From positions 1 through 64,000 of the forward strand of contig NZ_LIWB01000020.1 in the NCBI RefSeq assembly GCF_001905725.1: 64,000 bases of DNA. The letters run 5' to 3'. This document shows, piece after piece, positions 32,954 through 42,302 of the stretch. The translations under genes and the position numbers were made by a program. Positions within the stretch are counted from its first letter, which is position 1, and each line of letters starts with the position of its first letter. The DNA is from Streptomyces sp. CB02400. Lineage in GTDB: Bacteria > Actinomycetota > Actinomycetes > Streptomycetales > Streptomycetaceae. The notes under the pieces were generated by a model. It saw nothing but the letters and a program-made list of their open reading frames with translations, ran no database searches and was not told the DNA's origin.

Positions 32954-34624
32954 ATGATCTTGTTTCCGGGTGGTCGGCGGAAGGTTCGGGCGGTCGCCGG
33001 GAAGGCGCGGGGCGCCGCCGAGCGCGGTACCGGGGCGCTGGACGGGCGGCTGCCGGTCAGTGAGGGCGGGCGGCTGCTGCGGAAGGCGTTCCCGGACCAC
33101 TGGTCGTTCTACCTGGGCGAACTGGCGCTCTACAGTCTGGTCGTCCTGCTCGTCACGGGTGTCTACCTCACGCTCTTCTTCAAGCCGTCCATGGCGGAGG
33201 TCGTCTACGACGGGTCGTACGTCCCGTTGCGGGGCGTACGGATGTCCGAGGCCTTCGCGTCCACCGTCGACATCAGCTTCGACGTGCGGGGCGGGCTGCT
33301 GATCCGGCAGATCCACCACTGGGCGGCCCTGGTGTTCGTCGCCGCGATCGGGGCGCATCTGCTGCGGATCTTCTTCACCGGCGCGTTCCGCAAGCCGCGC
33401 GAGGTGAACTGGATCATCGGCGTCACCCTGTTCACGCTGGCCCTGGCCGAGGGCTTCGCCGGTTACTCGCTCCCCGACGACCTGCTCTCCGGGACCGGGC
33501 TGCGGATCGCGCAGGGCATCATGCTGTCGATCCCGGTCGTCGGCACGTACGTGCAGATGTTCGCCTTCGGCGGCGAGTTCCCGGGGGACGACATCATCAG
33601 CCGGCTGTACTCGCTGCACATCCTGCTGCTCCCCGGGCTGATCGTCGCGCTCGTCGTCGTCCATCTGATCCTGGTCTTCTACCTCAAGCACACCCAATGG
33701 GCGGCGCCCGGACGGACGAATCGCAACGCCGTCGGCAAACCGATGTTCCCGCAGTTCATGACGACGTCCACGGGCCTGATGTTCATGGTGTCCGGGGTGC
33801 TGGCGTTCCTCGGTGCCGTCGCCCAGATCAACCCCGTGTGGGCTTACGGGCCCTACCGCCCGGACCTCGTGTCGACCGGTTCGCAGCCGGACTGGTACGT
33901 CGGCTTCCTGGAGGGATCGCTCCGGCTGATCCCGCGCTGGGAGACGGAGGTCGCCGGGCACACCGTGATGTGGAACGTGTTCCTGCCCGCCGTGGCTCTG
34001 CCGGCCGCCCTGTTCGCGGTGCTGTACGCCTATCCGTTCCTGGAGGCGTGGGCGACGGGTGACCGGCGGGAGCACCATCTGTGCGACCGGCCGCGCGACC
34101 GGCCCGTGCGCACCGGCTTCGGTGTCGCCGGCACCGCCTTCTACGGCGTCCTGCTGCTGGCCGGCGGCAACGACATCATCTCCCACGTCTTCGAGATCTC
34201 CCTCAACCTGCTGACGTGGATCTTCCGGATCTCCGCCCTCGTCGTGCCCGTGGCCGCCTTCATGGTCACCAAGCGGGTGTGCCTGGCCCTTCAGGAGGCC
34301 GAGTACGAGCGGATGGAGGAGGGCGAGGAGACGGGAGACGTACGCCAGTCGGTCGAGGGGGGATACGTGGAGAGCCACCGGCCGCTGGAGGCGGCCGAGC
34401 GCCACACCGTGCTGCGCGGGAGCCTGGCGGTGTCGGCGCCGGCCACCGACGGGCGGGGCGGGCGTCTCGCGCGGCTGCGCGGGGCACTGGGCACGTGGGT
34501 CACCGGCCCGTCACGGCCGCGTCAGGCGCCGCCCGGTGAGGTCACGTCCGAGGACGCGTCCGAGGTCACGGCCGGGGAACCCGCTCAGCGCGGCTCCTCG
34601 GCGGACGACTCGCCCGGCGCCTGA
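32954..34624 (+). CDS. qcrB: Cytochrome bc complex cytochrome b subunit, extra copy
   Basis: 556 aa membrane protein, the quinol-oxidising subunit of the bc1-type menaquinol:cytochrome c reductase. Haem-ligand helices contain RQIHHWAALVFVAAIGAHLL and SLHILLLPGLIVALVVVHLI with His pairs spaced as in cytochrome b. The Qo-site signature PDWY occurs in GSQPDWYVGFLEG. Eight or more membrane helices are visible. The cytosolic C-terminal tail after about residue 460 is long and charged. Unlike the housekeeping qcrCAB cluster, no qcrA or qcrC is adjacent; it faces a convergent ctaDF pair and overlaps ctaF by 40 bp. Likely a paralogue for a special growth condition. Confidence 0.88.
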   Translation: MILFPGGRRKVRAVAGKARGAAERGTGALDGRLPVSEGGRLLRKAFPDHWSFYLGELALYSLVVLLVTGVYLTLFFKPSMAEVVYDGSYVPLRGVRMSEAFASTVDISFDVRGGLLIRQIHHWAALVFVAAIGAHLLRIFFTGAFRKPREVNWIIGVTLFTLALAEGFAGYSLPDDLLSGTGLRIAQGIMLSIPVVGTYVQMFAFGGEFPGDDIISRLYSLHILLLPGLIVALVVVHLILVFYLKHTQWAAPGRTNRNAVGKPMFPQFMTTSTGLMFMVSGVLAFLGAVAQINPVWAYGPYRPDLVSTGSQPDWYVGFLEGSLRLIPRWETEVAGHTVMWNVFLPAVALPAALFAVLYAYPFLEAWATGDRREHHLCDRPRDRPVRTGFGVAGTAFYGVLLLAGGNDIISHVFEISLNLLTWIFRISALVVPVAAFMVTKRVCLALQEAEYERMEEGEETGDVRQSVEGGYVESHRPLEAAERHTVLRGSLAVSAPATDGRGGRLARLRGALGTWVTGPSRPRQAPPGEVTSEDASEVTAGEPAQRGSSADDSPGA

Positions 34625-35004
34625 CGTCCCGCGTGCTCGAACACCATGCCGAAGACGCCCATTCCGAGCAGGCCGACCCCGATGAGCAGCAGCCACACGC
34701 CGTAGACCACGCCCACCGCCGCGACGCCGAAACCGCCGGCCAGCGTGATCGGCCAGGGGCTGTCGGGCGGGAAGAACTCCACCGGCCCGGCGGTGTCGGC
34801 CACCTCCGCGTCCCTGGTGTCCTGGGGCCGGCGCCCGCGCCGCCGGTACTGCACGGTGAGGAAGAAGGACACCAGTGCCGCCATCAGGAAGGCCACGATC
34901 AGGACGGCCGTACCGGCGGGGTCCTGGGCCCACGCCCCGTAGATGCTCGCCGTCACCCCGAAGAAGACGGCCACGCCAGCGAAGAGCACCGCCTCGGTCT
35001 TCAT
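34585..35004 (-). CDS. ctaF: Cytochrome c oxidase subunit IV, CtaF
   Basis: 139 aa membrane protein of the actinobacterial cytochrome c oxidase, four helices: AVLFAGVAVFFGVTASIYGAW, AVLIVAFLMAALVSFFLTV, WPITLAGGFGVAAVGVVYG and LLLIGVGLLGMGVFGMVFE. The EFFPPDSPWP motif between helices 2 and 3 is typical of this subunit. ATG 35004 overlaps the ctaD stop (ATGA), so translation is coupled. Its 3' end overlaps the convergent qcrB 3' end by 40 bp, so the two transcripts are antisense there. Confidence 0.87.
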   Translation of the reverse strand: MKTEAVLFAGVAVFFGVTASIYGAWAQDPAGTAVLIVAFLMAALVSFFLTVQYRRRGRRPQDTRDAEVADTAGPVEFFPPDSPWPITLAGGFGVAAVGVVYGVWLLLIGVGLLGMGVFGMVFEHAGRQAPGESSAEEPR

Positions 35005-36650
35005 GAGCGCCACTCCTTCTCCGGGTGGTGCAGGTCGAAGGCGGGTGACTCGGAGCGGATACGGGGCAGGGCGGTGAAGTTGTGGCGCGGCGGCGGGCAG
35101 GCCGTCGCCCACTCCAGGGACCTGCCGTACCCCCAGGGGTCGTCGGTGTCGACCTTCCTGCCGTGCTGGGCGGTCTTCCAGACGTTGTAGAGGAAGGGCA
35201 GGGTCGAGGCGCCGAGCAGCAGCGCGCCGAGGGACGAGACGGTGTTGAGGGCGGTGAAGCCGTCGGCCGTCAGGTAGTCGGCGTAGCGGCGGGGCATGCC
35301 CATCTCCCCCAGCCAGTGCTGGACCAGGAAGGTGAGCTGGAAGCCGATGAAGAGCGACCAGAAGTGGATCTTCCCGAGGCGTTCGTCGAGCATTCTCCCG
35401 GTGAATTTCGGCCACCAGAAGTAGAAGCCCGCGAACATCGCGAACACCACGGTGCCGAACAGCACGTAGTGCAGGTGGGCGACGATGAAGTAGCTGTCGG
35501 TGAGGTGGAAGTCGAGCGGCGGGGAGGCGATGATCACCCCGCTCAGGCCGCCCAGCAGGAACGTCACCAGAAAGCCGACGGACCACAGCATCGGTGTCTC
35601 GAACGAGAGCGAGCCGTGGCGCATGACGCCGATCCAGTTGAAGAACTTCACCCCCGTGGGCACGGCGATCAGGTACGACATCAGGGAGAAGAAGGGCAGG
35701 AGCACCGCCCCGGTGGCGAACATGTGGTGCGCCCACACCACCGCCGACAACATGGTGATCGCGATGGTCGCGCCGACGAGACCGAGGTAGCCGAAGACCG
35801 GTTTGCGGGAGAAGACCGGCAGCACCTCGGTGATGATGCCGAAGAACGGCAGGGCGACGATGTAGACCTCGGGGTGTCCGAAGAACCAGAACAGGTGCTG
35901 CCAGAGGATCGCCCCGCCGCCCGCAGGATCGTAGATGTGCGCGCCGAGTTTGCGGTCGGCCTCCAGTGCGAACAGCGCGGCGGTGAGCACGGGGAAGGAC
36001 GGCAGTACCAGGATCGACGTGAACATCACGTTCCAGGTGAAGATCGGCATCCGGAACATCGTCATGCCGGGGGCGCGCAGGCACAGGATGGTGGCGATGA
36101 AGTTGACCGCGGTCAGGGTCGTGGACACGCCGGTCACCACCAGACCCATGGTCCACAGATCACCGCCGGCCCCGGGGGTGCGCACGGCGTTGTTGAGCGG
36201 CGCGTAGGCGAACCACCCGAACGAGGCGGCGCCGCCCGGTACGAGGAATCCGCTGACCACGATCAGCGCGCCGAACAGGTACAGCCAGTAGGAGAGGGCG
36301 TTGAGGCGGGGGAAGGCGACGTCGGGGGCGCCGATCTGCAGCGGCATGATCGCGTTGGCGAAACCGGCGAACATGGGTGTCGCGAACAGCAGCATCATGA
36401 TCGTGCCGTGGATGGTGAAGAGCTGGTTGTACTCGTGCTCGGTGACGATCTGCAGCCCCGGACGGGCCAGCTCGCTCCGCATCAGCAGGGCGAGCACCCC
36501 GGCGAACAGGAAGAAGCAGAACGAGGTCACCATGTACAGGTTGCCGATGACCTTGTGGTCGGTGGTGCGGGTGAGCCGCACCAGTGCCCGTCCCAGGGGC
36601 GGGGCCACGGGACGGGCCGCCTGTACGCGGCCTTCCTGCAACTCGGTCAC
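35001..36650 (-). CDS. ctaD: Cytochrome c oxidase subunit I, CtaD paralogue
   Basis: 549 aa haem-copper oxidase catalytic subunit. Twelve membrane helices are expected; ligands are visible: LFTIHGTIMMLLFATPMFAG (low-spin haem His), WFFGHPEVYIVALPFFGI with the CuB His cross-linked to Tyr (HPEVY), VWAHHMFATG (CuB His pair) and FHLTDSYFIVAHLHYVLFG (haem His ligands). It reduces oxygen and pumps protons. No subunit II or III gene is adjacent, so it must share ctaC/ctaE from elsewhere or work with a different partner. Forms a ctaD-ctaF operon. Confidence 0.93.
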   Translation of the reverse strand: MTELQEGRVQAARPVAPPLGRALVRLTRTTDHKVIGNLYMVTSFCFFLFAGVLALLMRSELARPGLQIVTEHEYNQLFTIHGTIMMLLFATPMFAGFANAIMPLQIGAPDVAFPRLNALSYWLYLFGALIVVSGFLVPGGAASFGWFAYAPLNNAVRTPGAGGDLWTMGLVVTGVSTTLTAVNFIATILCLRAPGMTMFRMPIFTWNVMFTSILVLPSFPVLTAALFALEADRKLGAHIYDPAGGGAILWQHLFWFFGHPEVYIVALPFFGIITEVLPVFSRKPVFGYLGLVGATIAITMLSAVVWAHHMFATGAVLLPFFSLMSYLIAVPTGVKFFNWIGVMRHGSLSFETPMLWSVGFLVTFLLGGLSGVIIASPPLDFHLTDSYFIVAHLHYVLFGTVVFAMFAGFYFWWPKFTGRMLDERLGKIHFWSLFIGFQLTFLVQHWLGEMGMPRRYADYLTADGFTALNTVSSLGALLLGASTLPFLYNVWKTAQHGRKVDTDDPWGYGRSLEWATACPPPRHNFTALPRIRSESPAFDLHHPEKEWRS

Positions 36651-36813
36651 TTGCGACCGCCTCTCCGGTCGGCACGCCGTCAGCCGGTGACGGCCCGGTC
36701 ACGGACGGCTGGGTCCCCTTCGTCCCCGGATCCGAAACGTGAGACTAGTCCGGTACGCCCGCAACCGGCGTCCACGACACCGAAGGGACCGGGGGACGTG
36801 CGCGGGGGGCCGC

Positions 36814-37149
36814 TCAGTGGGCGGTGCCGCGTTCCCGTCGCAGACGGCGCAGTACGACCGTCAGGTCCAGGAGGGCCGTCAGCGCGAGCACGCCGCAGAC
36901 GACGGCGAGCAGGATCAGCGGGCCCCGGCCGGGGCTGTCGCCGGCGTCGGAGCGCGCGGCCCAGGTGCCGAACAGCACGGTGCCCGCGAGGAAGAGGGGC
37001 AGGAAGACCGCGGCGAGCAGCAGGCGCAGCCGCAGCGGGCTCCGCGCGGTGACCGGTTCGGTGCCGGTCCGCGGGGAGCGGCGGCCGATCGTTCCGGAGC
37101 GGGCCCGGGAGACCGGCTCGCGGTTGGGACCGGTACGGGGATCACGCAC
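36814..37149 (-). CDS. Small membrane protein, DUF6343-like
   Basis: About 111 aa. The GTG at 37149 is chosen because GAGGAGG lies 8 bases upstream; ATG 37167 and GTG 37170 are in frame. A basic N-terminus with RTGTEPVTARSPLRLR leads into two membrane helices (LLLAAVFLPLFLAGTVLFGTW and LILLAVVCGVLALTALLDLTV). This pattern fits the DUF6343 family of streptomycete small membrane proteins as I recall it. Function unknown. Divergent from the DUF2267 gene. Confidence 0.6.
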   Translation of the reverse strand: MRDPRTGPNREPVSRARSGTIGRRSPRTGTEPVTARSPLRLRLLLAAVFLPLFLAGTVLFGTWAARSDAGDSPGRGPLILLAVVCGVLALTALLDLTVVLRRLRRERGTAH

Positions 37150-37295
37150 GTCGGGCACCTCCTCCATCACGTTCGCGCCGGCCGGGTAGCCGCCGTCCCC
37201 GGTGACAAACCGGCGTTCGTTGGTGCGGACCCGTTCCGGGTACTCGCCCGGTGCCCGACCGCCGACAACCGCACCATGAGGAAGGACAGCGCCTC

Positions 37296-37691
37296 ATGCA
37301 GCACGACGAGTTCATCGGAAAAGTGCAGGCTCTCACTCGGTTGCCGGACCGGGGAACGTCCGAGCGGGCGACCCGGGCCGTGCTGAGTACGCTGGCCGAG
37401 CGGCTGCCGTCCGGGCTGGCGGGCCATGTGGCCGCCCAGCTGCCGCCGACCCTGGCCGCGCCCATGCGGCAGACCACCTCGGGTGAGCGCTTCGACCTGA
37501 CGACGTTCGCCGGACGGATCGCCGGACGCGCGGAGACGGACGAGGACGGGGCCGTGCGCGAGGCCGCCGCCGTACTGGAAGTGCTCGACGCGGCCCTCAC
37601 TCCGGAGCTGACGGAGAAGCTGGTCGCCGCGCTGCCCAGGGACATCGGCGGCCTGCTGCCCGTCGGCCGTGCCGCCGACGACACCGACTGA
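37296..37691 (+). CDS. DUF2267 protein
   Basis: 131 aa from ATG 37296 (MQHDEFIGKVQALTRLPDRG). Features FIGKVQALTRLPDRGTSERA, TLAERLPSGLAGHVAAQLPP and a second half with the same helix pattern (FAGRIAGRAETDEDGAVREA), the two-repeat helical build of DUF2267 (pterin-4a-carbinolamine-dehydratase-like name in some annotations). Cytosolic, unknown role; it sits 14 bp before a hydrolase gene and both probably share one mRNA. Confidence 0.8.
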   Translation: MQHDEFIGKVQALTRLPDRGTSERATRAVLSTLAERLPSGLAGHVAAQLPPTLAAPMRQTTSGERFDLTTFAGRIAGRAETDEDGAVREAAAVLEVLDAALTPELTEKLVAALPRDIGGLLPVGRAADDTD

Positions 37692-37705
37692 GGAGGTGAC
37701 CGGGC

Positions 37706-38347
37706 ATGGTCTCCGAGTCCGTGACGGTTCCCTCGGGTGCGGCGGCCCTGTCCGGGGACCTCGTGGTCCCCGCCGGGGCGCGTGGGGTGGTGCTGTTCGC
37801 GCACGGCAGCGGCAGCTCACGGCTCAGTCCCCGCAACCGGGCGGTCGCCACCGCGTTGCAGGGGGCGGGGTTCGGCACGCTGCTGCTGGATCTGCTGACC
37901 CCGGAGGAGGAGCGCGAGGACGACGCGACGGGGCGGCACCGCTTCGACATCGGCCTGCTGGCCCGGCGACTGGCGCATGCCGTCGACTGGCTGGAGCAGC
38001 GCCCGGACGGCGTGGACCTTCCCGTGGGCCTGTTCGGGGCCAGTACGGGAGCGGCGGCGGCGCTGGTGGCCGCCACCGAGCGGCCCAAGCGGGTGTCGGC
38101 GGTCGTGTCGCGGGGCGGGCGCCCGGACCTGGCGGGCGACGCGCTCGGCCTGGTCGCGTGCCCGGTGCTGCTCGTGGTGGGCGGCGACGACGAGACGGTG
38201 CTCGGCCTCAACCGTGAGGCCGCCGGCCGGCTGTCCGCGACGCACCGCATCCATGTGGTGCCCGGCGCGACCCACCTCTTTCCCGAACCCGGCGCGCTGG
38301 AGCAGGTCGCCGAACTCGCCGCCGGCTGGTTCCGCGACCATCTGTGA
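37706..38347 (+). CDS. Dienelactone-hydrolase-like alpha/beta hydrolase
   Basis: 213 aa. VVLFAHGSGSSRLSPRN is the oxyanion-hole strand; the nucleophile Ser is in GLFGASTGAAAALVAA, the acid in LLVVGGDDETVL and the catalytic His in VPGATHLFPEPGALE. A small cytosolic esterase or hydrolase of the type often found beside phosphoribosyltransferase or DUF2267 genes. Substrate unknown. It follows the DUF2267 gene by 14 bp and ends at a strong bidirectional terminator. Confidence 0.83.
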   Translation: MVSESVTVPSGAAALSGDLVVPAGARGVVLFAHGSGSSRLSPRNRAVATALQGAGFGTLLLDLLTPEEEREDDATGRHRFDIGLLARRLAHAVDWLEQRPDGVDLPVGLFGASTGAAAALVAATERPKRVSAVVSRGGRPDLAGDALGLVACPVLLVVGGDDETVLGLNREAAGRLSATHRIHVVPGATHLFPEPGALEQVAELAAGWFRDHL

Positions 38348-38354
38348 CCGGGCA

Positions 38355-38395
38355 CGGGGCGGGCCGCGGCACGGTGTGTGCCGCGGCCCGCCCCG
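38355..38395. terminator. 18-bp perfect hairpin, bidirectional terminator
   Basis: Arms 38355-38372 and 38378-38395 pair perfectly with a 5-nt loop between the convergent hydrolase and axeA stops. Confidence 0.88.
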
Positions 38396-38398
38396 GTC

Positions 38399-39391
38399 TC
38401 AGCCCGTGCTGCAGGAGACGGTCGGCCAGTTCCAGTTGCCGTTGGCCATGATCGTCACCCCCCAGTTGTTGCCGCTGCCGTTGGACTTGGCGACGAGGGT
38501 CTGGCTGTTGGGGTAGGAGGTGCTGACGTTCCAGGTCGAGGAGACCTTCGCCGGGGACGGCACGTTCATGGTCACCGTCCAGTCGCTGCCGCCGCTGACC
38601 GAGACGTTGAGGTTGTAGCGGTCGCCCCAGCGGCTGCCCGCGGACAGGGTCGCGGTGCAGGCGGTGCCGCCGCCACCGCCTCCTCCCCCGCCGCCGGAAC
38701 CGTCGGGGGCGACGGCGCGGCCGGTCTGCGGGGAGATCATGCCCGCGCACAGGCCCCGGGAGGCCAGGTTCTGCGCGATGCGCGGGATCGCGGCGATGGT
38801 GTTGGCCGGCCAGTCGTGCATCAGGATGACCTGGCCGTTGGTGAGCCGGGAGGCGGCCTGCACGATGGCGTCGGTGCTCGCGTTGTTCCAGTCCTGCGAG
38901 TCGACGTCCCAGATGACCTCGGTCAGACCGTACTTGGCCTCGACCGCGCGCAGCGTCGAGTTGGTCTCGCCGTACGGCGGTCGGAACAGCTTCGGTGTGC
39001 CGCCGCCGGCGTTGGCGATCGCCTGCTGGGTGCGGGCGATCTCCGAGTCCATCTGGGACTGGCTCAGCTGGGTCATGTGGGGGTGGGTGTAGCTGTGGTT
39101 GGCGACCCACATGCCGGCGTCGACCTGGGCCTTGACCAGGGAGGGGTTGGCGGCGGCGTACTGGCCCTGGTTGAACATCGTGGCCCGCAGCCCGTTCTGC
39201 TCGAGCGCGTTGAGCAGGTTCATGGTGCTGCCGGTCGACGGGCCGTCGTCGAAGGTGAGTCCGACGTAGCCGTTGCAGGCGGCGGCGTGCGCCGGTGCGG
39301 CGCCGAGGGTCGCGGTGGCGGTGCCGGCCAGGGTCAGCGCGGCGACGGCCAGTCCCGACACCAGGGACCGGGGGGCTTTTCCGGTGGTCAT
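38399..39391 (-). CDS. axeA: Acetylxylan esterase, CE4 with xylan-binding CBM2
   Basis: 330 aa secreted enzyme. Signal peptide ends near APAHA (about residue 36). The NodB/CE4 deacetylase domain has all motifs: LTFDDGPS (D48, D49), HSYTHPHM (metal ligands H99, H103), FRPPYGE, DVDSQDW and VILMHD. A run of 11 glycines joins it to an 85-residue C-terminal family 2 carbohydrate-binding module (Cys near each end, conserved Trp in RWGDRYN and NWPTVSC). It removes acetyl groups from xylan backbones so xylanase can act. It starts 28 bp after the xlnB stop; the xlnB-axeA pair is known as an operon in S. lividans. Confidence 0.92.
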   Translation of the reverse strand: MTTGKAPRSLVSGLAVAALTLAGTATATLGAAPAHAAACNGYVGLTFDDGPSTGSTMNLLNALEQNGLRATMFNQGQYAAANPSLVKAQVDAGMWVANHSYTHPHMTQLSQSQMDSEIARTQQAIANAGGGTPKLFRPPYGETNSTLRAVEAKYGLTEVIWDVDSQDWNNASTDAIVQAASRLTNGQVILMHDWPANTIAAIPRIAQNLASRGLCAGMISPQTGRAVAPDGSGGGGGGGGGGTACTATLSAGSRWGDRYNLNVSVSGGSDWTVTMNVPSPAKVSSTWNVSTSYPNSQTLVAKSNGSGNNWGVTIMANGNWNWPTVSCSTG

Positions 39392-39419
39392 CTGCGGTGG
39401 TCCTCCTCGTGGTGGGGGG

Positions 39420-40421
<1,002 letters not shown>

Positions 40422-40535
40422 GTGGTGCGCCTCCTGTGCGGCTCGGTGAGGGCTCGATGCCGGACAGTGTTGGTCTGCACGCGTCAACCGTCAACGGTTT
40501 CGGTGAATGTTTCGAAATCTTCGCTTGATCAAAAA

Positions 40536-40560
40536 CTGGGCTCGATTCACGTAAGCCCAG
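40536..40560. promoter_or_regulatory. CTGGGCT-n11-AGCCCAG inverted repeat
   Basis: Perfect 7-bp arms (40536-40542, 40554-40560). It lies in the xlnB leader or promoter; operator or mRNA hairpin cannot be decided. Confidence 0.4.
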
Positions 40561-40641
40561 CTCAATGGATGTACTTAACCGGTCAAATTCAGGGACTCCA
40601 CACCAGACGGCGGAGAGATGTCGAACTCTCATGCAGAGTAA

Positions 40642-40654
40642 GCGAAAGTTTCGC
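40642..40654. promoter_or_regulatory. GCGAAA-G-TTTCGC operator upstream of xlnB
   Basis: Perfect 13-bp inverted repeat of the GAAA-n-TTTC class known from streptomycete xylanase promoters; core shared with the bxlE leader box and the 23900 box. This links xlnB-axeA to the same repressor, presumably BxlR. Confidence 0.72.
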
Positions 40655-40699
40655 TCCCCCGGACGCGACCAGCGATGTCACCTGCCGGTAGCGGGCTCG

Positions 40700-40735
40700 C
40701 GAGGGGATGCCGGGTCACGAGGGGATGCCGGGTCA
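40700..40735. repeat. Tandem 18-bp direct repeat
   Basis: Two exact copies of CGAGGGGATGCCGGGTCA (40700-40717 and 40718-40735), flanked by CG-rich sequence, between xlnB and the Rv1733c-like gene. Could be tandem operators or slippage. Confidence 0.7.
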
Positions 40736-40832
40736 CGCGCCGCAGCACTCGGGTGCCTCCTCCACACCGCGGAGACGGTGATCACCCTGCGTCGGGTCAA
40801 GTTCCTCGTCACCAGATGACGGTGACCACGCC

Positions 40833-41456
40833 TCACGTAGGTGTCGTCCAGCGCGGGGCCGTCTCCGCCCAGGCCGTGTCCCAGTCGGCGAGGTTGCGGC
40901 GGCGCAGGGCCAGGCCGGTCAGGGCGTGGGCGGCGGCCCCGGTGAGGGCGACGCCGATGGCGGCGAGGAGGGCCCAGCCCATGGTGCGGCTGCGGACCTC
41001 CTTGCGGGTCAGCGGCCGGTCCGTCGCCTCGCCGTCGGCGGTGACCCAGATGCGTACGGTGTTGTCGGCGGCCAGCCCCGGCTGGACCTCCGCCCGGGTG
41101 GTGCGGGTCCGCCCCTCGCGGGTGACCACGCGGACCTCGACCGGGTAGCGGGTCTTCTTCTCCTCGTCCGAGCCCGGTTCGGGATGGCGCGGGGCGTCAT
41201 GGATGAGGGTCGCGTCCGTCTCGTACCGGGTCTGGTTCTGGTGGCGGGCGGTGTCCTCGTAATGCCGGCGGGCGGCGTCACCGGCGAGGACGGCGGCCAC
41301 GGGTGCCACGGTCAGTACGGCGATCAGCGCCCCGAGGCCGAGCCAGGCGTGGAGCGCGTCGGTGCGGCGGCGCAGGGGGTTGGGCCGCCAGCGCCACAGC
41401 AGGGGGCGCGGGGGCGGGCCCGGGGGCGGCTGTGCCGGAGGTATCTCGCCGGCCAC
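40833..41456 (-). CDS. Rv1733c-like membrane protein
   Basis: 207 aa. A Pro-rich N-terminus, then LLWRWRPNPLRRRTDALHAW, the hallmark of the Rv1733c family of mycobacterial dormancy antigens and their streptomycete relatives. Two membrane helices (GALIAVLTVAPVAAVLAG near residue 50 and GWALLAAIGVALTGAAAHAL near residue 165) flank an extracytoplasmic domain of about 95 residues (YPVEVRVVTREGRTRTTRAE). Function unknown; in mycobacteria the gene is DevR-controlled. It stands in a cluster with TraR/DksA proteins and a NarL-type two-component pair, which supports a dormancy or stress role here. Confidence 0.8.
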   Translation of the reverse strand: MAGEIPPAQPPPGPPPRPLLWRWRPNPLRRRTDALHAWLGLGALIAVLTVAPVAAVLAGDAARRHYEDTARHQNQTRYETDATLIHDAPRHPEPGSDEEKKTRYPVEVRVVTREGRTRTTRAEVQPGLAADNTVRIWVTADGEATDRPLTRKEVRSRTMGWALLAAIGVALTGAAAHALTGLALRRRNLADWDTAWAETAPRWTTPT

Positions 41457-41498
41457 GTCAGGGCTCCTTCCGGGGGCGGGCGCGGGCGGTCGGGCCGG

Positions 41499-42302
41499 TC
41501 AGACGGTTCCGGCGACCGAGGGGTGGTGGTGCGCCGAGGCGAGGAGGCCGGCGGCGCCCCGGACGGCGGCGGTGTGCGGCGACGGGACCTGCTGGACCGC
41601 GCAGCCGAGGCCGGCGGGGAGGTCGCGGGTGATGTCGGGGCGCAGCGCGCCGCCGCCGGCCAGCAGGACGCCCCGGCGCAGGGCGGCACGGGTCAGCCCG
41701 GTGCGGTCCTGCCGCAGCATCGCGGCCACCATGTCGACCACCGCCGCGGTGATGTCGCCGGGTGACGTGCCGTCGGCCAGGTCGGCGGTGCCCAGCGCGG
41801 TGCGGCGGGCGTCGGTGACCGCGCCGTCCACGAGCAGCACCACCTCGGTGAGGTGGGCGCCGATGTCCACGACGAGCAGCGGCCGGATGTGGTCGGCGCC
41901 CGCCGCCAGGGCCACCGCGCGGGCGCCGGGGACGGTCAGTACGGCGCGCGGGCGGAGGATCTCGACGGCCGTGCGGGCGGCGGTCCGGAAGGCGAGCCCG
42001 TCCAGGACCGGCGCCGTGACGACGACCAGCGGGCGGCCGATCCGGGGCAGCCGGTGCCCGAGCAGCCGCTCCAGCATCCGTGCCGTACCGGGGGTGTCGA
42101 CGATGGTGCCGCGCTGGATGGGGTGGATCGCGCCGGTGCCCGGGAAGGTCACGGTGGGCACGTCGAGGACCATGCCCCGTCCGGCGATCCACGCGCGTGT
42201 GCGGGCGCTGCCCAGGTCGAGAGCGATACCTGAGCAGCGCCGGCACAGCGGCCAGTGCCGGTGCCGCACCGGTGCCGGAGAGGAACGCCGGATCACGGTC
42301 AC
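41499..42302 (-). CDS. MreB/Hsp70-fold (actin-like ATPase) protein
   Basis: 267 aa. GTG 42302 overlaps the stop of the upstream TraR-like gene (GTGA). The phosphate-binding loop GIALDLGSARTRAWIAG and a second one, LLVVDIGAHLTEVVLLVDGA, plus the C-terminal GVLLAGGGALRPDITRDL, are the actin-fold ATP-binding elements of MreB-like proteins. It is shorter than housekeeping MreB (about 340 aa) and has a CRRC motif near its N-terminus. It may be a degenerate paralogue acting in stress, not in cell-shape control. Operon with two zinc-finger proteins. Confidence 0.8.
   Translation of the reverse strand: MTVIRRSSPAPVRHRHWPLCRRCSGIALDLGSARTRAWIAGRGMVLDVPTVTFPGTGAIHPIQRGTIVDTPGTARMLERLLGHRLPRIGRPLVVVTAPVLDGLAFRTAARTAVEILRPRAVLTVPGARAVALAAGADHIRPLLVVDIGAHLTEVVLLVDGAVTDARRTALGTADLADGTSPGDITAAVVDMVAAMLRQDRTGLTRAALRRGVLLAGGGALRPDITRDLPAGLGCAVQQVPSPHTAAVRGAAGLLASAHHHPSVAGTV

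Larger units (their letters stand above)
40422..40832. promoter_or_regulatory. Upstream region of xlnB
   Basis: A 411-bp AT-richer gap with no convincing gene, though a short frame (40565-40819) exists. It contains a TTTCGAAA element near 40510, the CTGGGCT/AGCCCAG inverted repeat (40536-40560), a TTGACC at about 40581 on the minus strand, the 13-bp operator at 40642 and a tandem 18-bp repeat at 40700. Confidence 0.55.

Noticed and set aside
40700..40735. CRISPR-like repeat
   Set aside because: Two directly adjacent copies without spacers and no cas genes.
40565..40819. 84-aa frame upstream of xlnB
   Set aside because: It runs through the operator box and the tandem repeat, has no ribosome binding site and no codon bias.
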